Positions 44,712-54,667 are shown, counted from the stretch's first letter. The stretch is 64,000 nucleotides of DNA from an uncultured Christensenella sp. (GCA_910578545.1 CAJTPT010000009.1:1-64000), one strand, 5' to 3'. The notes: generated by a model not told the origin, from the letters alone. A program made the numbers and translations.

Positions 44712-45368
44712 ATGAAGTCTTTACAAGCCTTATCATTTATCAAAAGCGACCTCAATGCGGTAATGCTGCATGACCCTGCGACTAAAAACAAGTTTGAAGC
44801 GGCGCTGTGTTCAAGCGGATTCCATGCGCTTGTGATGTACAGATTTTTTCATTTTTTGCACGTGCACAGATATTTCTTGCTCGCGCGAATACTTTCCGCC
44901 CTCACCCGCTTTTTTACCGGTATAGAAATCCATCCGGGCGCGACAATCGGCCGCGGCGTTTTTGTAGACCACGGCTCGGGCGTAGTTATCGGCGAAACGG
45001 CCGTCGTGGGAAACAACGTCATAATATATCAGGGCGTTACGCTCGGCGGCACGGGCAAGGATAAGGGCAAGCGCCACCCGACTATCGAGGATGACGTTAT
45101 GATAAGCTCGGGAGCCAAGGTGCTCGGCCCGTTCACCGTCGGTAAGGGCGCGAAAATCGGCGCAGGCTCGATAGTGCTAAACGAGGTACCGCCCGGGGCA
45201 ACCGTCGTGGGCGTGCCCGGTCATATAGTCAAGATTGCGGGCAAGCGCATAGACGAGCTTAATCAATCGCTTCCCGACCCCGTCGAAGACGATATAGAAA
45301 AACTTATGGCTCGGATAGAAACGCTCGAGCGCAAGGTTGCCGAGCTCACCGCGCATAATAACGGATAA
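44712..45368 (+). CDS. cysE: Serine O-acetyltransferase
   Basis: Makes O-acetylserine from serine and acetyl-CoA, the first step of cysteine synthesis. 218 residues: an N-terminal helical part (AVMLHDPATKNKFEAALCSSG), then the left-handed beta-helix with hexapeptide repeats (IEIHPGATIGRGVFVDHGSG, VVIGETAVVGNNV, GVTLGGTGKDKGKRHPTI), and a C-terminal coiled helix (KLMARIETLERKVAEL). GGAG precedes the ATG. It lies 38 bases before cysS, a common pairing in Firmicutes. Confidence 0.95.
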   Translation: MKSLQALSFIKSDLNAVMLHDPATKNKFEAALCSSGFHALVMYRFFHFLHVHRYFLLARILSALTRFFTGIEIHPGATIGRGVFVDHGSGVVIGETAVVGNNVIIYQGVTLGGTGKDKGKRHPTIEDDVMISSGAKVLGPFTVGKGAKIGAGSIVLNEVPPGATVVGVPGHIVKIAGKRIDELNQSLPDPVEDDIEKLMARIETLERKVAELTAHNNG

Positions 45369-45406
45369 AAGATTTTACTCATATAAAACAACTCAACGGA
45401 GATAGT

Positions 45407-46801
45407 ATGGATAAACTAAGGTTTTACAACACACTTTCGCGTAAAAAAGAAGATTTTGCGCCTATTGCACCGCCCACGGTGACTATGTATTCCTGCGGGC
45501 CTACCGTTTACAACTATGCGCATATAGGCAATCTCCGCACTTACGTATTTATGGACGAACTGCGCCGCACACTCAAGTTTGCCGGATATACTACCAAGTC
45601 GGTAATGAACATAACGGACGTAGGACACCTCACGTCCGACGGCGACGAGGGCGAGGACAAAATGCAGACCGCCGCAAAAAAGCAAAACAAATCGCCCGAA
45701 GAGATCGCTTCGTTCTATTCGTCGGTGTTTTTTAAAGACCTCGACAGACTGCATATTCTTTTGCCCGAAATAATATCCAAGGCGACCGACAATATTCAAG
45801 ATATGATCGAGTTTGTCAAAACGCTGTGCGATTTGGGCTACGGCTACGAAACGGACGACGGCATTTACTTTGACATATCCAAGTTTAAGGATTACGGCAA
45901 GCTATCCCGTTGCAGTATCGAGGACGCGCTTGCAGGCGCACGCGTTGCGGTAAACACGCAAAAACGCCACCCCGCCGACTTTGCATTGTGGAAAAAAGCC
46001 GAAAAAAATCACATCATGCAATGGCAATCGCCCTGGGGCATGGGTTATCCCGGCTGGCATATAGAATGCTCGACAATGAGTAAAAAATTCCTCGGCGAGC
46101 GGTTTGATATTCACACCGGCGGCGTCGATCATATTCCCATTCATCACGAAAACGAAATCGCGCAAAGCGAGGCGCTCGAGGGGCACAAGGTTGTCAATCT
46201 GTGGATGCACGGCGAGTTCATGCTTGTAGACGGCGGCAAAATGAGTAAATCGCTCGGCAACGTGTACACAATCGACGACCTTATATCCAAGGGCTATTCC
46301 CCGCTCGCGTTCCGATACTTCTGCCTTAACACGCACTACCGAAACAAGCTTAACTTTACGTTTGACGGGCTTGCGGGTGCGGCTACCGCGTACAACCGTT
46401 TGCGCACTGCAATTTCCTCATGCGAAAACGCACCGAATGCCGACGCGCAAACCGCCGCGGCCGTACAAAAACAAAAAACAACGGTTATCGCAGCCGTTTA
46501 CGACGACCTTAACTACCCGCTCGCACTTGGAGAGCTGTGGACAATGGCAAAGCTTCCCGCGTGCAAGCAAATATTTGACGCGGCAAAAGAGCTTGACGCG
46601 CTTTTGGGTCTCGACTTACACCTGCCGCTCGAACAGAAAGCGGACGATATTCCCGACGAAGTAAAGGAAATAGCCGAACGTCGCTTTGCCGCTCGCAAAA
46701 ACAAGGATTGGGCAACGTCCGACGCACTCCGCGCCGAGCTTGACAAGCTTGGCTACACCATACTCGACGGCAAAGACAGCTACGATATAAAAAAGAAATA
46801 G
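45407..46801 (+). CDS. cysS: Cysteinyl-tRNA synthetase
   Basis: Charges tRNA-Cys. 464 residues, normal length. CGPTVYNYAHIGNLRTYVF holds the HIGH-type motif and the first zinc-binding Cys. WHIECSTMS and HHENEIAQSEA are further zinc-site parts. GGKMSKSLGN is the KMSKS loop. Co-transcribed with cysE, linking cysteine synthesis to its use in translation. Confidence 0.98.
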   Translation: MDKLRFYNTLSRKKEDFAPIAPPTVTMYSCGPTVYNYAHIGNLRTYVFMDELRRTLKFAGYTTKSVMNITDVGHLTSDGDEGEDKMQTAAKKQNKSPEEIASFYSSVFFKDLDRLHILLPEIISKATDNIQDMIEFVKTLCDLGYGYETDDGIYFDISKFKDYGKLSRCSIEDALAGARVAVNTQKRHPADFALWKKAEKNHIMQWQSPWGMGYPGWHIECSTMSKKFLGERFDIHTGGVDHIPIHHENEIAQSEALEGHKVVNLWMHGEFMLVDGGKMSKSLGNVYTIDDLISKGYSPLAFRYFCLNTHYRNKLNFTFDGLAGAATAYNRLRTAISSCENAPNADAQTAAAVQKQKTTVIAAVYDDLNYPLALGELWTMAKLPACKQIFDAAKELDALLGLDLHLPLEQKADDIPDEVKEIAERRFAARKNKDWATSDALRAELDKLGYTILDGKDSYDIKKK

Positions 46802-46913
46802 CTAATATGTTTATTTACATGCTTTGCGCGTACCAGTCAATCATCAGCAAGATACTTCGCATTAGCTCGGAATTACAGACAGATGATAATGATACAAACG
46901 CAATTCCGAATTT

Positions 46914-46943
46914 AAAAAGCGCCCGTTTATAACGAGCGCTTTT
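46914..46943. terminator. Bidirectional terminator cysS / ABC ATPase
   Basis: A 13-bp stem with one wobble pair (46915-46927 with 46931-46943, loop TAT). A-run on one side and T-run on the other serve both convergent genes. Confidence 0.85.
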
Positions 46944-46967
46944 GCTTTGCATCAAAATCCGTTTGGA

Positions 46968-49133
46968 TTATTTCTTTTTAGCCGCGGGACGTTTAACTGC
47001 CGACGTCGTCTTTTTCTCCGTAGATTTAGTTGCCGTAGTTTTCTTGGCGGCAGGCTTTTTGGCGGCGGTCTTTTTAGGTGTGACAGTTGCCGCTTCCTCG
47101 AGCTCGGCATTCTCCGCTACTCCGAGCTTTTCGAGTTCTCTTTCCTTTTCGCGTGCAAGAACGATTTCCTTGTATCTTACTTCGCCCTCTGCCTGAGCCG
47201 TTTCGTTCTTGACAGCCTCGACAAAAGATTCGTATTTGTCTACGATTACGGCGTGGGGATTGACGGCAAACTTGATCTTGTCGCCTACGTTATAGCCCGA
47301 GAAGTTGCGGATAATTACCGTCATATCCTCATCGAAGCCGGGAACCTCGGCGGTAATGATAGCGTCCTTGTGGTACTCGTCGAGGGCTTTGATAACGCCG
47401 GAAAGAACCATTTTGGGATGCTGTGCAAGCGACTCTTTGTCAATAGCCATGCCGTGCGGAAGAATGTACAACGGCGTATCGGCTTCGGCGGTCTTGAGTC
47501 CGTCCACACCCTCGACAGCAAGCTTGTTCTTGCCGCCGTTAATGCCGGCAAACTTATAGGTTACAACGCCGTTAACATCGGTTACGGTACCGGTAGCGGT
47601 ATTGCCGGTGACGGGTCTTTCGGCAATAAGGCGCTCGCCGTCAATATTGAACAACTGAATTTGAGTCGGGTCGAGATACGCCTTGACGTTTTCCCCGCCG
47701 GTAAACGGATAGTCGAGCGGGCATGCCATAATGACCTTGTTGGCAAGACCGGGTACCGACAAATACACCGCCTTAAAGCGCGGATAGTTATCAAAGAACT
47801 CGGCAACGCCTTCGATACACACGGCGCCCTCCGTTCCCTCGCTCTTAAGCGCGGTAGGCGGAATACCGAGCATAACCTTGTTGTTGATAGCGGCTTTATC
47901 TGTAATACGGTTAAGCAAGCCCTCGGGCAGTTTTACGCACACGTCGCCGAACAGAACGGCAAGCGTGTTTTCGATAGCAACCGCCTGAGCGGGAATAAGG
48001 TTGTAATCGGGCACACCCATAAGCGTAAGCTCGGTTTGAGCGTCAAACAGGTGCGCATGCTCGGTAGCAAGATACATCTTGACCGTTTCGCCCTGATTGA
48101 ACGTATAACGCGCGTTAACGCGTGCAATCGTGTAGTCTTCCTTGCCCTCGACGTTGAGGTAAAGAATGGTTTCGTTACCGAGGTTTTCGATAACGTCGAC
48201 CGTCGCTTCGATGACAGATTCGGGGTGAGCGTCCACAAGCGCCTGCTCGTAGCAGACGTCTTCGGGGCGAATACCCAAAAGCACGTCACTGCCGATGACA
48301 GCTTTGTCGACAAGACGAAGGGCGCGGGATTTGGGGATCAAAACCTTGTTGGTTTCACCTATAAGCGCGTACAAATCGCCGTTTTCTTCGACAAGCTTGG
48401 CTTTGAATATGTTCATTTGCGGCGAGCCGAGGAAGCACGCCACAAAGAGGTTGGCGGGGTTATCATACAACGTCGTGGGGGTATCGACCTGTTGAACGAT
48501 ACCGTCCTTCATAACGACGATACGGGTACCCATCGTCATAGCCTCGGTCTGGTCGTGAGTAACGTAAATAAACGTAGTGGCAAGTCTGTGGTGAATCTTG
48601 GTAATCTCGGTACGCATTTGCACGCGAAGCTTTGCGTCAAGGTTAGAAAGCGGCTCGTCCAAAAGGAATACCTTGGGCTCGCGAACGATAGCACGACCAA
48701 GCGCGACGCGCTGACGCTGACCGCCGGACAAAGCCTTGGGTCTGCGGTTTAAAAGGTGCTGAATGCCCAGTATGCTCGCCGCTTCCTGTACCTTTTCGTC
48801 AATGACCTTGGCGGGAACATGGCGAAGTCTGAGACCGAACGCCATGTTGTCGTAAACGGTCATGTGCGGATAGAGCGCGTAGTTTTGGAAAACCATTGCT
48901 ATATCGCGGTCTTTAGGCTCTACGTCGTTGACAAGACGGTCGTCGATGTAAAGCTCACCTGCCGAAATATCCTCGAGACCGGCAATCATGCGCAAAGTCG
49001 TGGACTTACCGCAACCGGACGGACCGACAAAAACAATAAACTCTTTGTCGTCGATTTCAAGATTAAAGTCGCTGACAGCGCGAACGCCACCCGCATAGAC
49101 CTTGTAGATGTGTCTTAAAGACAAGCTTGCCAT
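46968..49133 (-). CDS. UgpC/MsmX-type sugar ABC ATPase, double length with H1-like tail
   Basis: 721 residues. Residues 1-370 are a normal carbohydrate-import ATPase: Walker A GPSGCGKST, Q-loop MVFQNYALYPHMTV, signature LSGGQRQRVALGRA, Walker B VFLLDEPLSNLDAK, switch His in YVTHDQTEA, then a TOBE regulatory region (LLGIRPEDV; FNQGETVKMYLATEHAHLFD). Usual proteins stop there. Here a second region (about 375-660) repeats parts of the TOBE pattern (VMLGIPPTAL; FTGGENVKAYLDPTQIQLF). It is followed by a Glu-rich helix and a tail of about 38 residues made of Lys, Ala, Thr and Pro (TPKKTAAKKPAAKKTTATKS), like histone H1. No permease genes are adjacent, so it probably serves several importers. Confidence 0.88.
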   Translation of the reverse strand: MASLSLRHIYKVYAGGVRAVSDFNLEIDDKEFIVFVGPSGCGKSTTLRMIAGLEDISAGELYIDDRLVNDVEPKDRDIAMVFQNYALYPHMTVYDNMAFGLRLRHVPAKVIDEKVQEAASILGIQHLLNRRPKALSGGQRQRVALGRAIVREPKVFLLDEPLSNLDAKLRVQMRTEITKIHHRLATTFIYVTHDQTEAMTMGTRIVVMKDGIVQQVDTPTTLYDNPANLFVACFLGSPQMNIFKAKLVEENGDLYALIGETNKVLIPKSRALRLVDKAVIGSDVLLGIRPEDVCYEQALVDAHPESVIEATVDVIENLGNETILYLNVEGKEDYTIARVNARYTFNQGETVKMYLATEHAHLFDAQTELTLMGVPDYNLIPAQAVAIENTLAVLFGDVCVKLPEGLLNRITDKAAINNKVMLGIPPTALKSEGTEGAVCIEGVAEFFDNYPRFKAVYLSVPGLANKVIMACPLDYPFTGGENVKAYLDPTQIQLFNIDGERLIAERPVTGNTATGTVTDVNGVVTYKFAGINGGKNKLAVEGVDGLKTAEADTPLYILPHGMAIDKESLAQHPKMVLSGVIKALDEYHKDAIITAEVPGFDEDMTVIIRNFSGYNVGDKIKFAVNPHAVIVDKYESFVEAVKNETAQAEGEVRYKEIVLAREKERELEKLGVAENAELEEAATVTPKKTAAKKPAAKKTTATKSTEKKTTSAVKRPAAKKK

Positions 49134-49255
49134 AATTTTCTCCTTATTGAGTTTTTATCTGTAAATAGTATACTACTTTTCGCCTTTTCATTTCAATATA
49201 AAAATGCCTAAAAATTACCGTTTATTTTGTATACTTTGACTATTTTTGTATCATG

Positions 49256-49825
49256 TTAAAGCGCCGATTTTCTGTTGTGAATTGCCCTACCGAGCGCAGG
49301 ATAAACACAAGCGCTTAGCCCGCACAAAACCAGATCCTTTAACAGCAGAACGCCTATCGCGGGTACGCCGCCTATAGCTACCGCCCACGTGTTGTGCAAG
49401 TAATAATAAAGGATTAGCACTTGATAGGTCACGCCTATGACGTACACGGGAATGCACCCGACTATCGCGCACAAAAACACCTTGCCGCGCGTCTGGACTT
49501 TTAGCCTTTTGCACAAGAACCCTGCTACGAACGCGCCTATCGGGAAGCCTATCAAATATCCGAACGACGGCATAAACACATACTGCGGCCCGCCGCCCTT
49601 GGTAAACACAGGTAATCCGAACAAGCCCATTGCGATATAAACGAGCACGCTAAGCGCGCCGTCACGTCCGCCCAACAGCAATCCCGCCAGTATGACAAAT
49701 ACCGTCTGGAAGGACAGCTCGACCTGTGTAAACGGCACGGGCACCGATATAAGCCCGCCTACCGTTATAAGCGCGGTAAAAACCGCTATGTAAACCAACC
49801 GCCTTGTTGACATTTGTTTAACCAT
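49256..49825 (-). CDS. bioY: Biotin ECF transporter substrate-binding subunit BioY
   Basis: Membrane S-component that binds biotin and works with the shared EcfAAT energy module (not in the window). 189 residues, six hydrophobic segments. SVPVPFTQVELSFQTVFVILAGLLLG and the GLPVFTKGGGPQYVFMPSFGYLIGF stretch are typical. The start overlaps the end of the TSCPD gene by 8 bases. Confidence 0.93.
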   Translation of the reverse strand: MVKQMSTRRLVYIAVFTALITVGGLISVPVPFTQVELSFQTVFVILAGLLLGGRDGALSVLVYIAMGLFGLPVFTKGGGPQYVFMPSFGYLIGFPIGAFVAGFLCKRLKVQTRGKVFLCAIVGCIPVYVIGVTYQVLILYYYLHNTWAVAIGGVPAIGVLLLKDLVLCGLSACVYPALGRAIHNRKSAL

Positions 49826-50072
49826 TGTTTTGAGAAGCTTTATATTCGGTCAGCGCCTTGGCAAGCTGATCGGGACAAGACGTGCCGTTGCGGCACTGTA
49901 TTCCGCTTAATAATCCTATAAGCTCGTCCACACTGCGCCCGACGGAAAGCTTTGCCACGCCTTGAGTGTTGCCCGTACAACCGCGAATAAACTTGACCTC
50001 TGTGACGATTCCGTCCTTGACGTCAAAAAGTATCTCTTGCGAGCACGTGCCATTTGTCTTGTAAGAATACAT
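49818..50072 (-). CDS. TSCPD-domain protein (TIGR03905 type)
   Basis: 84 residues. GTCSQEILFDVKDGIVTEVKFIRGCTGNTQGVAKL and the diagnostic NGTSCPDQLAKAL mark the small TSCPD family, which shares a domain with the C-terminal end of some ribonucleotide reductases. Conserved Cys residues suggest metal or nucleotide contact. Function unknown. Directly upstream of bioY in the same operon. Confidence 0.85.
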   Translation of the reverse strand: MYSYKTNGTCSQEILFDVKDGIVTEVKFIRGCTGNTQGVAKLSVGRSVDELIGLLSGIQCRNGTSCPDQLAKALTEYKASQNNG

Positions 50073-50156
50073 ATTGATTAACCTCTTTAATTTATATACG
50101 GATGATTTCGCAATTAGCTGAATTATAAGTATACATGTTTATCACACGCCTTTCAG

Positions 50157-50681
50157 TTACTCGGTGAGCCTGTCATGAAGCATTAGGTAAATGCTTGCGG
50201 CGTTGCGCTCCCAATTTTCGTGTATGTATTTTGCCGTGCGGTTATTGGCGACGACAAACTTGAGCTCCATTAAAGTTTGCGACGGTTCGACTACGCGCAG
50301 CCACACGGTGTACGTGCCATCCTTGTTCTTATAATACGTATGCTTGTACTCCTGCTTGCGCTTGTACGACATACGGTTTTCTTTGACGTAGTTGCTTATT
50401 TCCTGCCGCAAGGATTCGGGAATGCGAGAATAAAAGTTAGCAAGGCATGCCCTGCCGTCGGGCGTGAGGGTGTACAGCTTTTCCCTGCCGCGCTCGGCTT
50501 TGTGCAAAAAATTGGATTTTGTCAGCTTGTCGATAGCGTCCATGCAATACAAAGGCATCATCCAGCCGTTTTGCGTATAGCAAATGCTGATGATTGTATT
50601 GTAATCGAGCGCAATGTCCATTTTATCGAAAACAAACAAAACAATCAATTTATTGAGAAGTTCTTCCTCGCTTTGTTCCAA
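50157..50681 (-). CDS. DUF4364 family protein
   Basis: 174 residues. An N-terminal winged-helix-like part (LLNKLIVLFVFDKMDIALDYNTIISICYTQNGW, YTLTPDGRACLANF) leads to a C-terminal domain with YTVWLRVVEPSQTLMELKF. This is the DUF4364 pattern common in Clostridia, probably a DNA-binding regulator, though no target is known. It stands alone, 85 bases before the TSCPD gene. Confidence 0.85.
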   Translation of the reverse strand: MEQSEEELLNKLIVLFVFDKMDIALDYNTIISICYTQNGWMMPLYCMDAIDKLTKSNFLHKAERGREKLYTLTPDGRACLANFYSRIPESLRQEISNYVKENRMSYKRKQEYKHTYYKNKDGTYTVWLRVVEPSQTLMELKFVVANNRTAKYIHENWERNAASIYLMLHDRLTE

Positions 50682-50899
50682 AGTTCACTCCGTTACGGGG
50701 ATTGCAAAGATATAAATTATAACATACACTGCTTACGCCGACTTCGTTTTTGTTTTCATGTCGCAATCTTATTTATATAAAACAAATACGCGCCGCGCGT
50801 TGAAATACTGCGAGAATTTGCTATGCAAGCAAATTCGCTTGTATTATAACAAATTTTTATAAAAAAGTAAATGCTATTCAAAAACTTTTCGGTCGAATT

Positions 50900-53464
50900 T
50901 TACGCTTGCGCGAGTTTTTCGGTCAAAACTGCGATGCGCGCAGTGTAGTTTTGCGCCTTGTCACGCTCGGCGTCTATAAGCTTTTGCGGCGCCTTTTGGC
51001 AGAAGCCGGGATTGTTCAGCTTAGACTGAGCGAGCCTTAACTCGGCTTTGCACTTTTCGAGCTCTTTTTCCAGTCTTTCGCGTTCCTTTTGAGTATCGGC
51101 GAGCGGCACGTATATCTTTATGCCGTCGAGTGCGATAAGCGCGCAGTTTTCCGCCGAACCGCTACCCACTTCCGCAGTTTTGGCAAGCGTGGGAAGATAG
51201 GTCTTTAACAGCGCACAAAGCTCCGCGTCGCCCTCGCACAGCACTTCGGGCGTTTTGGCAACCGCTTGGTTGGTTTGTTTGAGATTTCTTACCGCTCTTA
51301 CGCAGTCTTTGAGCCGCTCGGCCAGCTTGATTGCGCCCGAGTAATCTCCGCGCTTCTTTTTGGGGAAGTCGCTTAGCATGAGCTCGCCGCTCGAGCCGGG
51401 CAGACTGTCGTATATCTCGGTTGTGATAAACGGGATTATCGGGTGAACGAGCTTTAACAGCACTTCGAGCGCATATCTCAGCACGCCCGCGGTGTTGGTT
51501 GCATTCTCGCCCTTTAACTGCACCTTGGCAAATTCGATATACCAATCGCAGAACTCATCCCAAATAAAGTCGTACAGAAGCTGTGCGGCATGTCCGACGT
51601 CATATCTGTTCATCGAATGATTGACGGCGGCGATAAGGTCGTTTATCTTACCAAGCACCCATCCGTCTGCGGCAGTCAACGCCTTGGGATTTTTCTCGTA
51701 GCCGTTTTGGCATGCGCCCATAACGAACTTAGCCGCATTGAACAGCTTGTTCATAAAGTTGCGGTAGCTGTTGAGCGAAGCAGTGGAAAAGCAAACGTCG
51801 CCACCGCGCGCTATTCCGTTTACAAGCGAGAACCTAAGCGCGTCCGCACCCACATTGTCTATAACTTCCATCGGGTCGACGCCGTTGCCGAGCGACTTGC
51901 TCATTTTGCGCCCTTGCTCGTCGCGGACCAACCCGTGGATATACACTTCCTTAAACGGCACTTCGCCCGTAAACTTGAGCCCGGCAAATATCATGCGCGA
52001 CACCCAGAACGTTATAATATCGTACGCCGTTACAAGCAAATCTGTGGGATAATACTTTTTGAGGTCATCGGTATCGTTCGGCCAGCCGAGGGTCGAAAAC
52101 GGCCACAAAGCCGAAGAGAACCAGGTATCCAAAACGTCCTCGTCCTGGTGCACCTTGCCGCCGCAGTGCGGGCAAACGGTTATATCGGTTTTACTGGCTA
52201 TCTCTTTTCCGCACCCGTCGCAGTAAAATACCGGAATACGGTGCCCCCACCAAAGCTGACGGGAAATGCACCAATCGCGAATATTGTTCATCCAGTTGAA
52301 GTACGATTTTTCAAAGCGTTTGGGAATGAATTTTATCTTGCCTGATTTGACCGCATCGATAGCGGGTGCGGCAAGATCGGTCATTTTTACAAACCACTGC
52401 TTGGAAACAAGCGGCTCCACAGTCTGTTTGCAGCGACTGCAATGCCCGACATTGTGCGTGTAGTCCTCGATTTTTTCCATATAGCCCTGCGCCTGCAAGT
52501 CGGCGACTACGGCTTCCCTTGCCTTTTCGCGCGTCATGCCCTGATACGCAAAGGCGTTTTCGTTCATCGTTCCGTCGTCGTTCATTACGCGTATAACTTC
52601 CAAGTTATGCCGCAAGCCGACCTCGAAGTCGTTGGGGTCGTGCGCGGGTGTTATCTTGACCGCACCCGTACCGAAATCCGCTTCCACGTAATCGTCGTAC
52701 ACGATCGGGATTTCCCTACCGACAAGCGGAAGCACAAGAAGCTTGCCTTCCATTCCCGCATAACGTTTATCCTTAGGACTTACCGCAACGGCCGTATCGC
52801 CGAGCATAGTTTCCGGACGGGTCGTCGCTACCGTTATGTAGCCGCTTCCGTCCTTTAACGGATAGTTTATATGCCACAGATGCGACGGCTCGGCGGTATA
52901 GTCGACCTCAACGTCCGATATGGCGGTTTTACAGCCCGGGCACCAGTTGATAATACGGTCTCCGCGGTAAATATATCCCTGCTCGTACAGCGCAACAAAA
53001 ACCTCGCGTACCGCTTTACTGCATTTTTCGTCCATGGTGAACGCCATTCTCGACCAGTCTAGGCTGACGCCCAGGGTTTTGAGCTGTTCGACTATGCGAT
53101 TGCCATACTTATCCTTCCACGCCCACGCGCGCGACAAAAAACCGTCGCGACCGACGTCGGCTTTGCCGAGTCCTTCCTCACGCATAGCGTCGACAACCTT
53201 GACCTCGGTAGCTATAGAAGCATGGTCGTAGCCGGGCAACCACAGCGTTTCGTAGCCCTTCATACGCTTGTAACGAACAATCGCGTCGGGTATGGTAACG
53301 TTCATGCCATGTCCCATGTGCAACTGCCCGGTGATGTTGGGCGGCGGCAAAACTATAGAAAACTTCTTTTTTGCCTTGCCTGGACGCGGCTCGAAGCAAC
53401 GGTTGTCCAGCCAACGTTTGTAAAGTCGATTCTCGAAAGACTTCGGATTGTAGGTTTTATCCAT
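50900..53464 (-). CDS. valS: Valyl-tRNA synthetase
   Basis: Charges tRNA-Val and edits threonine. 854 residues, slightly short but complete. PPPNITGQLHMGHGMN is the HIGH motif. The editing domain carries TTRPETMLGDTAVAV and DPNDFEVG. CPHCGGK and CGKE zinc-type pairs lie near the DVLDTWFSSALWPF strand. GRKMSKSLGNG is the KMSKS loop. A C-terminal coiled coil (KERERLEKELEKCKAELRL) binds tRNA. AGGAG precedes the ATG. No T-box leader is seen upstream. Confidence 0.98.
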   Translation of the reverse strand: MDKTYNPKSFENRLYKRWLDNRCFEPRPGKAKKKFSIVLPPPNITGQLHMGHGMNVTIPDAIVRYKRMKGYETLWLPGYDHASIATEVKVVDAMREEGLGKADVGRDGFLSRAWAWKDKYGNRIVEQLKTLGVSLDWSRMAFTMDEKCSKAVREVFVALYEQGYIYRGDRIINWCPGCKTAISDVEVDYTAEPSHLWHINYPLKDGSGYITVATTRPETMLGDTAVAVSPKDKRYAGMEGKLLVLPLVGREIPIVYDDYVEADFGTGAVKITPAHDPNDFEVGLRHNLEVIRVMNDDGTMNENAFAYQGMTREKAREAVVADLQAQGYMEKIEDYTHNVGHCSRCKQTVEPLVSKQWFVKMTDLAAPAIDAVKSGKIKFIPKRFEKSYFNWMNNIRDWCISRQLWWGHRIPVFYCDGCGKEIASKTDITVCPHCGGKVHQDEDVLDTWFSSALWPFSTLGWPNDTDDLKKYYPTDLLVTAYDIITFWVSRMIFAGLKFTGEVPFKEVYIHGLVRDEQGRKMSKSLGNGVDPMEVIDNVGADALRFSLVNGIARGGDVCFSTASLNSYRNFMNKLFNAAKFVMGACQNGYEKNPKALTAADGWVLGKINDLIAAVNHSMNRYDVGHAAQLLYDFIWDEFCDWYIEFAKVQLKGENATNTAGVLRYALEVLLKLVHPIIPFITTEIYDSLPGSSGELMLSDFPKKKRGDYSGAIKLAERLKDCVRAVRNLKQTNQAVAKTPEVLCEGDAELCALLKTYLPTLAKTAEVGSGSAENCALIALDGIKIYVPLADTQKERERLEKELEKCKAELRLAQSKLNNPGFCQKAPQKLIDAERDKAQNYTARIAVLTEKLAQA

Positions 53465-53511
53465 AGAGTGTACACTCCTAACAAATAAACGCTTATTTTT
53501 TTATCGTTTTG

Positions 53512-53540
53512 ATTATAACATATTATCGATAAAAAAGCAA
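53512..53540 (-). promoter_or_regulatory. valS promoter
   Basis: On the minus strand, TTGCTT (53535-53540), 17 bases, TATAAT (53512-53517), 47 bases before the valS ATG. Confidence 0.75.
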
Positions 53541-53644
53541 TTAATTAACGACCATGAAATATTTTGCTTATCTAACTATCAACGCTATCACTCACATCCG
53601 ACAAAGTGCATACACTGGAATATATTTAGCCCCGGAGGAATTTT

Positions 53645-54652
53645 ATGAAAAACAAACTGACAGCCCTTTTCACCGCACTTGCGCTTATGCTGTGCCCCAT
53701 GTCGCTGATTGCCTGCGGCAACGACGGCAAAACCACGGTTAAACTGTGCGAAGTGACTCACTCAATCTTTTACGCTCCGCTATATATAGCCATTAACAAC
53801 GGCTATTTCGACGAAGAGAAAATCGACCTCAAGCTAAGCAACGGCGGCGGCGCCGATAAAGTTATGACCGCAGTTATATCCGGCTCGGCGGACATCGGAC
53901 TTATGGGTCCCGAAGCAACGATTTACTGCCATGTCGAGGGTCAAAAAGACTACCCGATTATTTTCGGACAGCTCACAAAGCGCGACGGATCGTTCCTTGT
54001 AGGGCGTAATCCCGAGCCCGATTTCGACTGGAAAAACTTGGAAGGCAAGCACATTCTTGCGGGCCGTCCGGGCGGCGTTCCTGCAATGACGCTTCAGTAC
54101 GTGCTCAATCAGCACGGCGTCGACACCGACACGCCCAACTTTGACACGTCGGTCGGCTTTGACGCAATGGTCGGCACGTTCGACACCGACAAGACCGTCG
54201 ACTACACCACTATGTTCGAGCCGACCGCATCCGAATACGTTGCGCTCGGCAAGGGCTACATCGTGGCGTCCGTCGGCGAAGCGTCCGGCGACGTGCCGTA
54301 CACTGCGTTTTCCGCGCAGAAGTCCTGGTTAACCAAAAACAACGAATTGGCAAAAGCATTCCTGCGTGCGGTGCTTCGCGGCTACAAGTTTATGTGCGAA
54401 AACACGCCCGAAAATGTTGCCAAGTCGCTTACAAAATCGTTTGCCGGAATAAACGAGGAATCCATCGCCGCCGCCGTAAAGAGCTATCTTGCGATTGACG
54501 CTTGGTCGAGCACCCCCGCCATGAAGGAAGCGGACTTTAACCGCTTGCAGGATATTATGGAAAACGCCGGCACGCTGTCGACGCGCGCAGACTATAAGCT
54601 TGCCGTAGACAACACTATCGCCAACGAGCTTGTTGCAGAGCTCGGGCTGTAA
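53645..54652 (+). CDS. ABC importer substrate-binding lipoprotein (NMT1/SsuA type)
   Basis: 335 residues. Signal peptide with lipobox SLIACG (Cys24), then a periplasmic-binding-protein fold of the NMT1/ThiY/SsuA type: HSIFYAPLYIAINNGYFDEEKID, VISGSADIGLMGPEA, LAGRPGGVPAMTLQY, TMFEPTAS. The family delivers nitrate, sulfonates, taurine or thiamine precursors; the ligand is not decided by sequence. GGAGG lies before the ATG. No thiamine riboswitch is seen upstream, which argues mildly against a thiamine role. First gene of a four-gene importer operon. Confidence 0.9.
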   Translation: MKNKLTALFTALALMLCPMSLIACGNDGKTTVKLCEVTHSIFYAPLYIAINNGYFDEEKIDLKLSNGGGADKVMTAVISGSADIGLMGPEATIYCHVEGQKDYPIIFGQLTKRDGSFLVGRNPEPDFDWKNLEGKHILAGRPGGVPAMTLQYVLNQHGVDTDTPNFDTSVGFDAMVGTFDTDKTVDYTTMFEPTASEYVALGKGYIVASVGEASGDVPYTAFSAQKSWLTKNNELAKAFLRAVLRGYKFMCENTPENVAKSLTKSFAGINEESIAAAVKSYLAIDAWSSTPAMKEADFNRLQDIMENAGTLSTRADYKLAVDNTIANELVAELGL

Positions 54653-54667
54653 AACAAGGAGCGCGAC

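Noticed and set aside
46947..48752. 601-codon plus-strand open frame
   Set aside because: Antisense shadow of the ABC ATPase; starts inside its low-complexity tail region.
53465..53511. T-box leader before valS
   Set aside because: Leader is only about 45 bases and lacks the T-box sequence and antiterminator hairpin.
53541..53644. Thiamine (TPP) riboswitch before the importer lipoprotein
   Set aside because: The invariant CUGAGA and ACCUGAUCUGGAUAAUG-like segments are not present.
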